DNA of 64,000 nucleotides from Rhizobium albus (GTDB lineage Bacteria > Pseudomonadota > Alphaproteobacteria > Rhizobiales > Rhizobiaceae), in contig BSNO01000001.1 in the NCBI GenBank assembly GCA_030160035.1, positions 62,001 to 126,000 of the forward strand, written 5' to 3'. Positions 42,785-51,931 of this stretch are shown in pieces. The translations under genes and the position numbers were made by a program. Every line of letters starts with the position of its first letter. Position 1 is the first letter of the stretch. The notes beneath the pieces were generated by a model, which saw only the letters and a list, made by a program, of their open reading frames with translations, searched no databases and was not told where the DNA came from.

Positions 42785-43956
42785 GCCAGACGCAGGTCCT
42801 CGGCGGCAGCGCAACGCTCACAAACAAACGTCGCGCCCATGAGTTCGACTGGTCGATCGGCGATGCGCGCGCGCTGCTCCAGCTCGATGCGCAGGAATGG
42901 GATCATCTGTCCGAAGAGAGCCTCGTGGAGAACCCGTTTTACGCACGGTCCTACCTGCTGGCGGGTCTCGGTCGCGTGGAGCGGAAGGCGGGAAAGCGGG
43001 CGCTCGTCATGCGATCGCCCGGCGCCGGTATCGTCGGGCTCTTTCCGTTTCGGAATTTCGGCATCGCGCCCTTCAACGTGGCGCGCGGTGCGGCCAATAT
43101 CTATCAGGCGAGCGGAGCGCCACTCATACACCGCCGCCACGGCGCACGCGTGATCGCGCAGTTCGTGGACCTGCTTGCGGCCGGGCGCATCGCACCGCTT
43201 TTCATTCTTCGCCACATCGACATGAGTTCGGTCTTCGCTACGAGCCTGATGCAGGAGGCGCGCCGCGCCGGCCTGATCGTGGAGGAAACCCATCGCTACG
43301 ATCGCCCGAAGCTGACCCGCATGGAGGGTGGTTTCGACAGCCATATAGATACCGTGCTCAGCCGCAGCCGCGCCAAGGACCTGCAGCGCAATCTGCGCCG
43401 GTTGAAGGAAATCGGGACAGTCAGCTTCGAACGCGTTGATTGCCCCGAGGCAGTCGACCGGCGGCTTGAAGAGTTCCTGCGCATCGAGCATTCCGGCTGG
43501 AAGGGTGCGCGCGGCACGTCGTTTCTCGCCAATCCGCGCCATGCGGCTTTCGCGCGGCTTGCCTATGGCGGTACGGCCGGGCTGAGCGTGATCGACAGCC
43601 TGCTGCTCGACGGCAAACCGATTGCGGTCAGCATCAACATGGCCAGCGGCACCACGAATTTTACGCCGAAATGCGCTTATGACGAGACTTACAAGCGCTT
43701 CAGTCCCGGCCTGCTCCTGGAATACTTCGTCATCAAGGCGTTCTACGAGGACAGGCGCTGGGAGCAGATGGACTCAGCGACCGGTATCCAGGACCACATC
43801 ATCGGTGGCTTCTGGAACGATACGATGCCGATGGCGGATCTGGCTCTTGCGCCCGACACGGTGCGCGGACGCCTGGCCGTTGCCACCCATCGCCAGACCT
43901 TGAACGGCATCTCGATCGCCAAGACTTTGCGCGATCGATACTGCCGCCGTGGCTGA
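42781..43956 (+). CDS. GNAT-fold acyltransferase, BioF2/FemAB-like (CelD family)
   Basis: 391 aa, soluble. The C-terminal half has a GNAT-like BioF2 domain (VLSRSRAKDLQRNLRRLKEI, IEHSGWKGARGTSF, then LLDGKPIAVSINMASGTTNF and SPGLLLEYFVIKAFYEDRRW), as in FemAB/CelD-type acyl- or aminoacyl-transferases. The N-terminal half looks like a second degenerate GNAT fold (ENPFYARSYLL). The start overlaps the flippase stop (ATGA). It may attach an acyl or aminoacyl group to the molecule the flippase moves. Similar genes flank exopolysaccharide clusters. Confidence 0.85.
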   Translation: MSQTQVLGGSATLTNKRRAHEFDWSIGDARALLQLDAQEWDHLSEESLVENPFYARSYLLAGLGRVERKAGKRALVMRSPGAGIVGLFPFRNFGIAPFNVARGAANIYQASGAPLIHRRHGARVIAQFVDLLAAGRIAPLFILRHIDMSSVFATSLMQEARRAGLIVEETHRYDRPKLTRMEGGFDSHIDTVLSRSRAKDLQRNLRRLKEIGTVSFERVDCPEAVDRRLEEFLRIEHSGWKGARGTSFLANPRHAAFARLAYGGTAGLSVIDSLLLDGKPIAVSINMASGTTNFTPKCAYDETYKRFSPGLLLEYFVIKAFYEDRRWEQMDSATGIQDHIIGGFWNDTMPMADLALAPDTVRGRLAVATHRQTLNGISIAKTLRDRYCRRG

Positions 43957-43984
43957 CGACCGCTCATCCAGCAACGTGCCTTGC

Positions 43985-44782
43985 TCAATGGCCCGATGGG
44001 GCCGTGGGTAGGGGCCTGCGCCGGACCTCTTCGAGAAGGTCCAGCATCCCCCGCACCTGATGGGCAGCGATCTGCCTGCCCTTGTCAGCCGTCGCTGCAG
44101 CGGCATTGCCCACCGCACCGGATGACTGCACGTCGGTCGCGATCCAGGCGTAAGAGGGCATGCCGGTCGGGCGAAGATGCTTGTAGTGCGCCTCATCGGC
44201 AACGGCGACCGAGGTGAAATTCTCCGCCCGCTGCATGTCGACGAGGTGCGGCTTGAAGTGCAGCACCAGCGATGTCTCCACATCGCCGCCATGGATGCCA
44301 TGGCGCTGCTCGTCGTGGTCGATCAGCCCGTCCGGATAGCCGAAGCTCCAGCCCGTTTTTACAACGAACATGCCGTGGCGCACGCGCAGTTCGCGCGCGA
44401 CGATGCCCATGATGTCGACATTGCCGCCATGGGAATTGACGAAAACGAGCTTGCGGATTCCGGCGCGTGCCACGCTGTCGCCGATCTCCGTCCAAGCGTC
44501 GATCAAGGCCTTCGCCGTCTTCGTCACGGTACCCTTGGCGAAGAGATGCTCGTTCGACTTGCCAACGGACTGCACCGGCAGAATGCGCAGATCGAGCGTA
44601 TCCGGTGTCGCGTCGATCAGTTCGTCGAGCAGACCCTGGTTGATGATCGTATCGGTGCCGACCGGCAGGTGCGGACCATGCTGCTCGATGGCCGCAATCG
44701 GCACAAGCGCGATCGTCGCCATCGGATCGCAATTGTCGAAGTCGCTGGCGAGAAAGTCGGTCCACCAGATCTTGCGGGCCAT
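43985..44782 (-). CDS. Creatininase-family amidohydrolase
   Basis: 265 aa, normal length for the family. Metal ligands are E33, H35 (EQHGPHLPVGTD) and D44, plus the later NSHGGN and HGGDVETS motifs. Members open cyclic amides or formamides such as creatinine, or formamidopyrimidines. It lies 12 bp after ridA on the same strand and next to a divergent ABC-importer operon, which suggests part of a degradation pathway for a nitrogenous ring compound. The exact substrate cannot be told. Confidence 0.9.
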   Translation of the reverse strand: MARKIWWTDFLASDFDNCDPMATIALVPIAAIEQHGPHLPVGTDTIINQGLLDELIDATPDTLDLRILPVQSVGKSNEHLFAKGTVTKTAKALIDAWTEIGDSVARAGIRKLVFVNSHGGNVDIMGIVARELRVRHGMFVVKTGWSFGYPDGLIDHDEQRHGIHGGDVETSLVLHFKPHLVDMQRAENFTSVAVADEAHYKHLRPTGMPSYAWIATDVQSSGAVGNAAAATADKGRQIAAHQVRGMLDLLEEVRRRPLPTAPSGH

Positions 44783-44794
44783 GCTGTGTCTCCT

Positions 44795-45181
44795 TCAGGC
44801 TTTGCCGGCCGCCACGAGTTCGATCTCCACGACGAATTCCGCACGGGCGAAACCGGAAACGATCATTAATGTCGAGGCGGGATAGGGCGCAGCGAACAGT
44901 GTGTTTCGAACGCTCATATAGTCCGGCAGGTGGCTGCGATCGGTGACATAAGCGTTGATCCTGACGACGTCCGCCAGGGACAGCCCCTCTTCCCTGAGAA
45001 TTGCCTCGGCGTTTGAAAAGCACAGCCGAGTCTGGCCGGCGCAATCGCTGGGGATCGTTCCATCGGGCGCGATGCCCAACTGGCCGGAACAGAACACGAT
45101 GCGGTGACCCTCGGGCACAACGACGCCGTGGCTGTAGGCGGAGAACGGTGGGTGGATGTCGGTGGGGCTGAGGCGCTTCAT
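44795..45181 (-). CDS. RidA-family protein
   Basis: 128 aa, the standard size of RidA/YjgF proteins, which deaminate reactive enamines or imines. The conserved features are IVFCSGQLGIAPDGTIP and the substrate-binding Arg in FARAEFVVEIELVAA. Local RidA copies within catabolic operons usually act on pathway-specific aminoacrylate-like intermediates. It starts 190 bp from the divergent binding-protein gene and is co-directional with the creatininase gene. Confidence 0.92.
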   Translation of the reverse strand: MKRLSPTDIHPPFSAYSHGVVVPEGHRIVFCSGQLGIAPDGTIPSDCAGQTRLCFSNAEAILREEGLSLADVVRINAYVTDRSHLPDYMSVRNTLFAAPYPASTLMIVSGFARAEFVVEIELVAAGKA

Positions 45182-45373
45182 GCAGCGGACAATAATCGTG
45201 CCGTGTCACCATGCAATCGAGAAAAGAATGTCGGCTGATTAATGTGCAGGCAAAGCGGTGTTTGATGAATCTTTGGGCTTAACACCTGTTGGCGTTTCGA
45301 TAGTCTCAGCGGCAAGCCGGACGGGCGAGCATGAGTGCTCTCATCGTAAGCGGCATGCCAAAAAAGGGGACGC
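45182..45373. promoter_or_regulatory. Divergent promoter region, ridA and NMT1-type importer
   Basis: 192 bp between two divergent starts. It must hold both promoters. No clear regulator gene lies in the cluster and I can identify no operator or riboswitch here; in particular no THI-box sequence is present, although the importer is of the NMT1/THI5 type. Confidence 0.5.
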
Positions 45374-46414
45374 ATGATGCCAATGTTTGTGAGGTCGCTT
45401 TCGTTGAAGGGTTCTCTTGCCGCCGCGCTCGTTGCATCAACGATGCTGACGCTGCCTGCCGCCGCGCAGGACGCCGAGCTGATCGATGTCAGCTATGGCA
45501 CCAACTGGCTGGCGCAGGCCGAGCATGGTGGCTTCTATCAGGCAGTCGCCGACGGCACCTATGAGGAATACGGCCTCAACGTCACCATCCGTCAGGGCGG
45601 TCCGCAGGGCGCGAACCGGGCGCTGCTCGTGGGTGGCCAGATCGATTTCTACATGGGTGGGGCAACCTCCGCGATCAACGCGGTCAAGGAAGGCATCCCG
45701 ACCATCACGCTCGCGGCGATTTTCCAGAAGGACCCGCAGGTTCTGATCGCGCATCCTGACCAGGGCTTCGACACCTTCGCCGACCTTTCCGGCGCCAGCC
45801 AGCTGATCATGGGCCAGGAAGGGTTCACCACCTATTTCGAATGGATGAAGTCGAATTTCGAAGGCTTCTCGGACGAAATGTACACGCCCTACACGTTCAA
45901 CCCGGCGCCGTTCATCGCAGACCCGAAAGCGGTGCAGCAGGGCTATCTGACATCGGAGCCGTTCGAGATCGAGCGTCAGGCTGGCTTCGAACCGGTCGTC
46001 TATCTGCTCGCGGACGAAGGCTTCGATCCCTATTCGACGACGATCGAGGCGATGAAGCCTTTCGTCGACGCGAACCCGGATGTCGCCAAGCGCTTCGTCG
46101 AAGCGACTGCGATCGGTTGGGCCAACTACCTCTATGGCGACAACACGGCGGCGAACGAGCTCATCAAGGCAGACAATCCTGAAATGACGGATGAGCAGCT
46201 CGCCTACTCGCTGGAGAAGATGAAGGAATACGGTATCGTCGTTTCCGGTGAGGCCGAGGAACAGGGCATCGGCTGCATGACCGATGTGCGCTGGCAGAAC
46301 TTCTACGACAACATGGTCGAGGCCGGCGTCTTCGAGGCCGGGATCGATATCAGCCAGGCCTACACGACCGAATATGTCTGCCAGGGCGTGGGCGTCGATC
46401 TGATGGACCAGTAG
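45374..46414 (+). CDS. ABC transporter substrate-binding protein, NMT1/THI5 type
   Basis: Periplasmic binding protein, 346 aa, with a signal peptide (GSLAAALVASTMLTLPAAAQ, cleaved near residue 32). The NMT1/THI5-like fold is recognised by VSYGTNWLAQAEHGGFYQAV, then LNVTIRQGGPQGANRALLVG, and the NPAPFIADPKAVQQGYLTSE region. Related proteins bind pyrimidines, sulfonates, nitrate-type or hydroxymethylpyrimidine ligands. It feeds the ATPase and permease that follow. AAGGGG precedes the ATG pair at 45374/45377. Confidence 0.92.
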   Translation: MMPMFVRSLSLKGSLAAALVASTMLTLPAAAQDAELIDVSYGTNWLAQAEHGGFYQAVADGTYEEYGLNVTIRQGGPQGANRALLVGGQIDFYMGGATSAINAVKEGIPTITLAAIFQKDPQVLIAHPDQGFDTFADLSGASQLIMGQEGFTTYFEWMKSNFEGFSDEMYTPYTFNPAPFIADPKAVQQGYLTSEPFEIERQAGFEPVVYLLADEGFDPYSTTIEAMKPFVDANPDVAKRFVEATAIGWANYLYGDNTAANELIKADNPEMTDEQLAYSLEKMKEYGIVVSGEAEEQGIGCMTDVRWQNFYDNMVEAGVFEAGIDISQAYTTEYVCQGVGVDLMDQ

Positions 46415-46449
46415 GTCCAGGCCTGCGGGTAAGCGAAGAGGCGGGTGCC

Positions 46450-47292
46450 GTGAGTTTGGCGTTGAAGACACCTTCGGAACAGGTTGCTACCGGGCGTGCG
46501 GCTGCGCGCCCGGTTGTTGCTCTCACCAATGTGTCCAAGGTGTTTTCGAACGGGACGATGGCATTGTCGAACATGACGATGTCCGTGCGTCCCGGCGAAT
46601 TCGTCAGCCTGCTCGGCCCTTCGGGCTGCGGAAAGTCGACGGCGCTCCGCATCATCGCTGGCCTCGGGGCGCCGAGCAGCGGAACGATCGACTGGCCGTC
46701 GTCGCAGATCGACAGCCGCGGCCTGCCCGAGGGCGATGTCGGGTTCGTGTTCCAGGAGCCGACGCTGATGCCGTGGCAGACGGTGTTCGGCAATGTCTAT
46801 CTGCCGCTGAAGCTGCGCGGAAAGCCGAAGAACGCTGTGAAAGACCAGATCATGGAGACGCTGGCGCTCGTCGGCCTCCAGGATTTTGCCGATGCCTATC
46901 CGCGCGAGCTATCCGGCGGAATGAAGATGCGCGTCTCGATCGCGCGCGCCCTGGTCACCAAGCCGAAGCTCCTCTTGATGGACGAGCCCTTCGCGGCACT
47001 CGACGAAATCACGCGGCAGAAACTCAATGATGACGTGCTCAAGCTCTGGGCACAGTCGGGTCTTACAGTCATCTTCGTGACCCATTCCGTTTTCGAGTCC
47101 GCCTATCTTTCCAGCCGCATCGTCGTGATGAAGGCAAGGCCCGGCCAGGTCTTCGCCGATATCGCGCTTGATCCGCCGCTTCAGCGGGATGATCATTTTC
47201 GGACGTCGGAAACGTATCGCGCCATTTGCGCGGAGGTGTCCGATGCGCTGCAGGCGGCGATCGTGAAGGGTGGAGGCGTGCACCATGGCTGA
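46450..47292 (+). CDS. ABC transporter ATP-binding protein (SsuB/TauB-like)
   Basis: Cytoplasmic ATPase, 280 aa, from GTG 46450. Walker A is GPSGCGKS (about 57-64), the ABC signature LSGGMKMR replaces the usual LSGGQ (common in the nitrate/sulfonate/pyrimidine branch), and Walker B is LLLMDEPFAALDE. The 3' end overlaps the permease gene by 8 bp. Confidence 0.94.
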   Translation: MSLALKTPSEQVATGRAAARPVVALTNVSKVFSNGTMALSNMTMSVRPGEFVSLLGPSGCGKSTALRIIAGLGAPSSGTIDWPSSQIDSRGLPEGDVGFVFQEPTLMPWQTVFGNVYLPLKLRGKPKNAVKDQIMETLALVGLQDFADAYPRELSGGMKMRVSIARALVTKPKLLLMDEPFAALDEITRQKLNDDVLKLWAQSGLTVIFVTHSVFESAYLSSRIVVMKARPGQVFADIALDPPLQRDDHFRTSETYRAICAEVSDALQAAIVKGGGVHHG

Positions 47293-48160
47293 TGCCGTCG
47301 ACCGCGATCTCGCAGCGGCGGCGCCGCTTGCCGACGATGCTGCACCGGCGCCCGTTCCCGCGCGCCCTTCGGGTGTTCCCGACAAGGTTCTGCGCATCGT
47401 CGTGCCGCTCGGCATGTTCTGCCTCGCGATCCTTGCCTGGCATCTCTACGTCACCATCAACGAGGTGCCGCACTACATACTGCCGAGCCCCGTGCTCGTG
47501 GCGCAGGCTCTGTGGAACGACTGGGGCACGCTTGCTCCCGCACTGTTCGTCACCATCAAGATCACCTTCACAGCGCTCTTTCTGGCGCTCGTCGGCGGGG
47601 TGGGACTTGCGATCCTTCTCGTCCAGTCGCGCTGGATCGAGCTCGCCCTCTTTCCCTTTGCGGTCATTCTCCAGGTAACGCCGATCGTCGCGATTGCGCC
47701 GCTGCTCTTGATCTATGCGTCGGACACGCAGACGGCCTTGCTCATCTGCGCCTTCCTCGTCGCCTTCTTCCCGATCCTGTCGAACATGGTGCAGGGGCTG
47801 AAGAGTGTCGACCACAACCTGATCAACCTCTTCGAGCTCTATGGCGCTAGCCGCTGGCAGACATTGATCCATTTGAAGATCCCGGCATCTCTGCCGTATT
47901 TCATGGCGGGTCTTCGTATCGGTGGCGGGCTTGCCCTCATAGCCGCCGTCGTTGCCGAATTCGCGGCCGGCTCCGCCGGTGCCGGTTCCGGGCTCGCCTT
48001 CCGGCTGCTTGAAAGCCAGTATCGTCTCAATATTCCGCGCCTCTTTGCTGCGCTCGTCCTGTTGACGGCCACGGGCGTCGCGATTTTTGCCTTGACCTCC
48101 TTCATCTCCTGGCTCTCGCTACGGCGTTGGCACGAGAGTGCAATCCGCCGGGAGAATTGA
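47285..48160 (+). CDS. ABC transporter permease (SsuC/TauC-like)
   Basis: Inner-membrane permease, 291 aa, with about six helices after a polar N-terminus. The cytoplasmic coupling loop LFELYGASRWQTLIHLKIPA near 187-206 and the GGGLALIAAVVAEFAAGSAG segment are typical of the SsuC/TauC branch. GGAGG lies 9 bases before ATG 47285. The stop overlaps the amidohydrolase start (TGATG). Confidence 0.93.
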   Translation: MADAVDRDLAAAAPLADDAAPAPVPARPSGVPDKVLRIVVPLGMFCLAILAWHLYVTINEVPHYILPSPVLVAQALWNDWGTLAPALFVTIKITFTALFLALVGGVGLAILLVQSRWIELALFPFAVILQVTPIVAIAPLLLIYASDTQTALLICAFLVAFFPILSNMVQGLKSVDHNLINLFELYGASRWQTLIHLKIPASLPYFMAGLRIGGGLALIAAVVAEFAAGSAGAGSGLAFRLLESQYRLNIPRLFAALVLLTATGVAIFALTSFISWLSLRRWHESAIRREN

Positions 48161-49506
48161 TGACCGCCACGACTGCAACCGGGGCAAGCCGTCTTGTCCT
48201 TAAAAACGCGCGTCTGCCGGATGCGCTTGCCGGAAAGCCGACATCCAGCGCAGTGCCGCGCGTCGACATCACCATCGCGGATGGTCTTGTCACCGGGATC
48301 GAACCCTCGCCAAAGGATGGTGCGGACCGCCCGGCGGAAGCGGGCGCCGACATCCATGACATGCGCGATGGGCAGGTGCTGCCCGCCTTCGTCGACATCC
48401 ACACGCATCTCGACAAGGGCCATATCTGGCCCCGCAAGCCGAACCCCGACGGGACGTGGATGAACGCGCTGCTTTCGGTTGCCGAGGACCGCGAGCGGCA
48501 CTGGTCCGCGTCCGATGTCGAGCGGCGCATGGAATTCTCGCTTGCCGCGGCTTACGCGCATGGCACTGCGGCGATCCGCACCCACCTCGACAGCGCCCCG
48601 CCGCAGCACGGCATCACCTGGGACGTATTCGAGAAGGTGCGCGAACGCTGGGCCGACCGCATCGAGCTGCAGGGTGTGTCGCTCCTCGGGCCGGACCATC
48701 TGCTAGACAAGACCATCGTGGCGGAGGTTGCCCGCCGCACCAAAGCCGGCGGAGGCGTTTTGGGCGGCGCGATCGCCGATCATCCCGAGACGCGTGAGGC
48801 AATGCGGAACGTCGTGGAAGCGGCCGGCGAGGCAGGGCTCGATCTGGACATCCATTGCGACGAGACGGGAAACCCGGACGCGTCCGCGCTTTACTGGCTT
48901 GCCGATGCGGTGATCGAACTGGGCTACACGGGCCGTGTCGCCGCAGGTCACTGCTGCGCGCTCGCCGTGCAGGACGAGACGACATTCAAGAAAACCGTCG
49001 AGCGCGTGGCAAAGGCCGGGGTCGCGGTGATCTCGCTGCCGATGTGCAACATGTATCTCCAGGATCGTGGCGAAAGCGGCGCACGCAAGACGCCCCGCTG
49101 GCGCGGTGTCGCGCCGTTGCGTGAGCTGGCGGAAGCCGGCGTGCCTGTCGCCATTGCGTCCGACAACACGCGCGACCCGTTCTATGCCTATGGCGACCTG
49201 GACGGTATCGAGGTGTTGCGCGAGGGCGCGCGCATCCTCCATTTCGATCATCCGGCCGATGAAGCCTGGGCCTGGACCCAGAGCATGGGTGCCTGGCCTG
49301 CCCGTTTCGCCGGCATGGAGACGCGGGCCGAAATCGTCATCGGCGCACCGGCCGATCTCGTGTTGCTTTCCGCGCGCAGCTGGTCGGAGATGATGGCGCG
49401 CCCGCAGTCCGATCGAAAGATCATGCGGGCCGGCCGCATCATCGACGCGACACTGCCCGACTACCGCGACCTCGACGATCTCATGGGAGACACATCATGG
49501 ACCTGA
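48160..49506 (+). CDS. Amidohydrolase, cytosine-deaminase-like
   Basis: Metal-dependent hydrolase/deaminase of 448 aa in the amidohydrolase superfamily. Metal and catalytic residues are visible: HTHLDKG (H-x-H), RTHLDS, IHCDETGNP (His plus catalytic region), GHCCAL and the final Asp in ASDNTRDPFYAYG. This set and spacing match CodA-like cytosine deaminases, whose relatives also deaminate creatinine, isoguanine and other ring compounds. It is translationally coupled to the importer permease, so it probably acts on the imported compound. Confidence 0.9.
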   Translation: MTATTATGASRLVLKNARLPDALAGKPTSSAVPRVDITIADGLVTGIEPSPKDGADRPAEAGADIHDMRDGQVLPAFVDIHTHLDKGHIWPRKPNPDGTWMNALLSVAEDRERHWSASDVERRMEFSLAAAYAHGTAAIRTHLDSAPPQHGITWDVFEKVRERWADRIELQGVSLLGPDHLLDKTIVAEVARRTKAGGGVLGGAIADHPETREAMRNVVEAAGEAGLDLDIHCDETGNPDASALYWLADAVIELGYTGRVAAGHCCALAVQDETTFKKTVERVAKAGVAVISLPMCNMYLQDRGESGARKTPRWRGVAPLRELAEAGVPVAIASDNTRDPFYAYGDLDGIEVLREGARILHFDHPADEAWAWTQSMGAWPARFAGMETRAEIVIGAPADLVLLSARSWSEMMARPQSDRKIMRAGRIIDATLPDYRDLDDLMGDTSWT

Positions 49507-50906
49507 ACGGCTTTCGCGCGGCGCTTGGCGATATCCCGATCGAAGATCACCCGAAGCTCGTGCAGCAGAAGAGCCGCGATCACTATTGGTATTCGCCAAT
49601 CCTGAAGGCACAGCTCGACCAGGTCACGGCCGATCTCGTCGTCATGCCGCGCAGTGTGGCGGATGTCGTGACGATCCTTGCCGCTGCCTACAAGTTCGAC
49701 GTTCCGATCACGCCGCGGGGCGCCGGCACCGGCAATTACGGCCAGGCCATGCCGCTTGCGGGCGGGGCCATGCTCGATCTCAAAAACATGGACAAGGTGC
49801 TGGAGATCAAGCCGGATCGCGTGCGGGCTGAAGCCGGTGCGATCATGGTGAAGATGGACGAGGAAACGAAGGCTACCGTGGGGGCCGAGCTGCGGTTCCA
49901 CCCCTCCACCTATCGCATGGCGACGATCGGCGGGTTCATTGCGGGCGGGTCGGGCGGCATCGGATCGGTGCGCTGGGGCGGCCTGCGCAATCTCGGAAAC
50001 ATTCTGGGCCTGAAGATCGTCACCTGCGAGGAAACCCCGCGCGTGCTGGACATTACCGGCGCGGACATCATGAAGCTCGCCCATGCCTACGGCACCAACG
50101 GCATCATCGTGGAAGCGGAGATGCCGCTGGCGCCTGCCTATGACTGGGTGGAAGTCGTCGTAGGCTTCGACGATTTCCTCGCTTCCTGCCGCTATGCCGA
50201 AGCGCTTGCCGGACAGGATGGCATCCTGCTCAAGGAAATCTCGCCGGTCGCCGCGCCGGTGCCCTACGACTATTTCGGCCGCTATCGGGATTTTCTGAGA
50301 CAAGACCAGTCGGTGGTGCTGATCATGGTCGCGCCGAATTCCGTCGATGCGCTGACGCTTTTCACCTCGCACCATGGCGGCGAGATCCTGCACCGCAGCG
50401 ATGTGAACGATCTCGATGCGGCGGGCCGCAAACTGCCGCCGATCTATGAGTTCACCTGGAACCACACGACGCTGCGCGGCCTGAAGATCGACCCGACGAT
50501 CACCTATCTCCAGACGCAGTATCCGACGCTGGAGCATCTTGAGAAGGTCCATCGGATGCTCGGCGATGAGATGCCGATGCATATCGAGATGACGCGCTTC
50601 GACGGGCGCATCGTCTTCTCCGGCTTGCCGATCGTGCGCTACACCGGCGAAGAGCGGCTGGAGGAGATCATCCGCCTGCATGAGGAGAACGGTTGTCTCG
50701 TCTTCAATCCGCATCGTTACACGCTGGAAGAGGGCGGGATGAAGCAGACGGATCGCGCCCAGCTTGCCTTCAAGAAGGAGGCCGATCCGAAGGGGCTTCT
50801 CAATCCCGGCAAGATGATCGCCTGGGACGACCCGGATTTCGATTTCGATTCCGGCCGCGTGTGGCTTTTTGCAGGATTGGCAGAACAGGCGCGAGGCGCT
50901 GCCTGA
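49497..50906 (+). CDS. FAD-binding oxidoreductase (VAO/GlcD type)
   Basis: Flavoenzyme of 469 aa. The VAO/PCMH FAD domain is in the N-terminal half (ITPRGAGTGNYGQAMPLAGG, then FIAGGSGGIGSVRWGGLRN), followed by a substrate domain ending LLNPGKMIAWDDPD. Enzymes of this kind oxidise 2-hydroxy acids, alcohols or amines. It overlaps the amidohydrolase gene by 10 bp and the next gene by one base, so it belongs firmly to the same catabolic operon. Confidence 0.9.
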   Translation: MDLNGFRAALGDIPIEDHPKLVQQKSRDHYWYSPILKAQLDQVTADLVVMPRSVADVVTILAAAYKFDVPITPRGAGTGNYGQAMPLAGGAMLDLKNMDKVLEIKPDRVRAEAGAIMVKMDEETKATVGAELRFHPSTYRMATIGGFIAGGSGGIGSVRWGGLRNLGNILGLKIVTCEETPRVLDITGADIMKLAHAYGTNGIIVEAEMPLAPAYDWVEVVVGFDDFLASCRYAEALAGQDGILLKEISPVAAPVPYDYFGRYRDFLRQDQSVVLIMVAPNSVDALTLFTSHHGGEILHRSDVNDLDAAGRKLPPIYEFTWNHTTLRGLKIDPTITYLQTQYPTLEHLEKVHRMLGDEMPMHIEMTRFDGRIVFSGLPIVRYTGEERLEEIIRLHEENGCLVFNPHRYTLEEGGMKQTDRAQLAFKKEADPKGLLNPGKMIAWDDPDFDFDSGRVWLFAGLAEQARGAA

Positions 50907-51502
50907 TGCGCGTTCATGTCGTGCATGCCCATCCGGTCGAGACGAGCTTCAACCGGACGCTGTTCAATACCGTTTGTGAGACATTGCAGGGTGCCGGCCA
51001 CGAGGTCGATCCGCTCAGCCTCTATGACGAAGGCTTCGAGGCTGCGCTCTCGCGCGAAGAGCGGCTGAACTACCATGAGGTGCCGGGAAACGTGACGGAC
51101 ACGATCCGGCCCTATGTGGAGCGGCTCAATGCTGCCGACGCGATGGTTTTTGTCCATCCCGTGTGGAATTTCGGGTATCCGGCCATCCTCAAGGGTTATT
51201 TCGACCGTATCTTCGTGCCGGGCGTTTCCTTCACCATGTCGGCGGGGGCCGATCGCGGCAGGCTGGTGCCGAACCTCACCCATATCCAGAAGGTCGTGTT
51301 CGTAGCAACCTATGGCGGCGACCGCTGGCGTGCCATGTTGATGGGGGATCCGCCGCGCAAGATGGCGCGCCGCTGGGCGTGGGCCACCTTCCGTGGCAAG
51401 CGACCCCCGGACTATCTTGCGCTCTACGACATGAACAACAATGAAGCGCCCGAGCTCAATGGCTTCATCGAGCGCGTGCGGAAGCACTTCGAGCGGTTCT
51501 GA
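50906..51502 (+). CDS. Flavodoxin-fold NAD(P)H dehydrogenase (quinone)
   Basis: 198 aa, flavodoxin-2 fold (KefF/MdaB/NQO type). It opens MRVHVVHAHPVETSFNRTLF, the FMN/FAD phosphate loop, and contains VFVHPVWNFGYPAILKGYFD, the usual active-site strand and loop. It reduces quinones or related electrophiles with NAD(P)H. ATG 50906 overlaps the previous stop. It is the last enzyme of the importer operon and could recycle electrons or reduce a pathway intermediate. Confidence 0.9.
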   Translation: MRVHVVHAHPVETSFNRTLFNTVCETLQGAGHEVDPLSLYDEGFEAALSREERLNYHEVPGNVTDTIRPYVERLNAADAMVFVHPVWNFGYPAILKGYFDRIFVPGVSFTMSAGADRGRLVPNLTHIQKVVFVATYGGDRWRAMLMGDPPRKMARRWAWATFRGKRPPDYLALYDMNNNEAPELNGFIERVRKHFERF

Positions 51503-51532
51503 CCTGCAAATGAGCACTCATCGGGAGACGAG

Positions 51533-51931
51533 GTGACACAACGGCGTCTCCTGCAGATGACCATCGCGGTCCTTGCGCTCGTGCCGATCGGCGCTGGTCT
51601 GGCAGGCGTCCTCACCGGGCCGGCCTTCTTGGCGACATCGCCACCCTGGTCGAACGATCTCGACAGTCACGTCCGCTTCCTGTCCGGCGTCTTTCTTTTG
51701 CTGGGACTGGCGTGGTGGAGCTGCATTCCGCAGATTGAGACGAAGACCGAGCGGATACGGTTGCTCGGCGCTGCCACATTCGTTGGCGGATTGGCGCGCC
51801 TTTATTCGCTCATCCTCGTCGGCGCCCCAACGATGGGGCACCTGATCGGTCTCGGTCTGGAACTCGTCGCTGTGCCGCTCATCCTTCTCTGGCATCCGAG
51901 GCTAAGCGCAGACCCAAGACGAGAGGCCTAG
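51533..51931 (+). CDS. DUF4345-like membrane protein
   Basis: 132 aa with four membrane helices and short loops, matching DUF4345 proteins. The segment between helices 1 and 2 (SPPWSNDLDSHVRFLSGVFL) is typical. GTG 51533 follows a purine-rich site. It ends convergently with uup (4 bp overlap of the stops). The role is unknown. It may be transcribed with the importer operon, 30 bp upstream. Confidence 0.82.
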   Translation: MTQRRLLQMTIAVLALVPIGAGLAGVLTGPAFLATSPPWSNDLDSHVRFLSGVFLLLGLAWWSCIPQIETKTERIRLLGAATFVGGLARLYSLILVGAPTMGHLIGLGLELVAVPLILLWHPRLSADPRREA

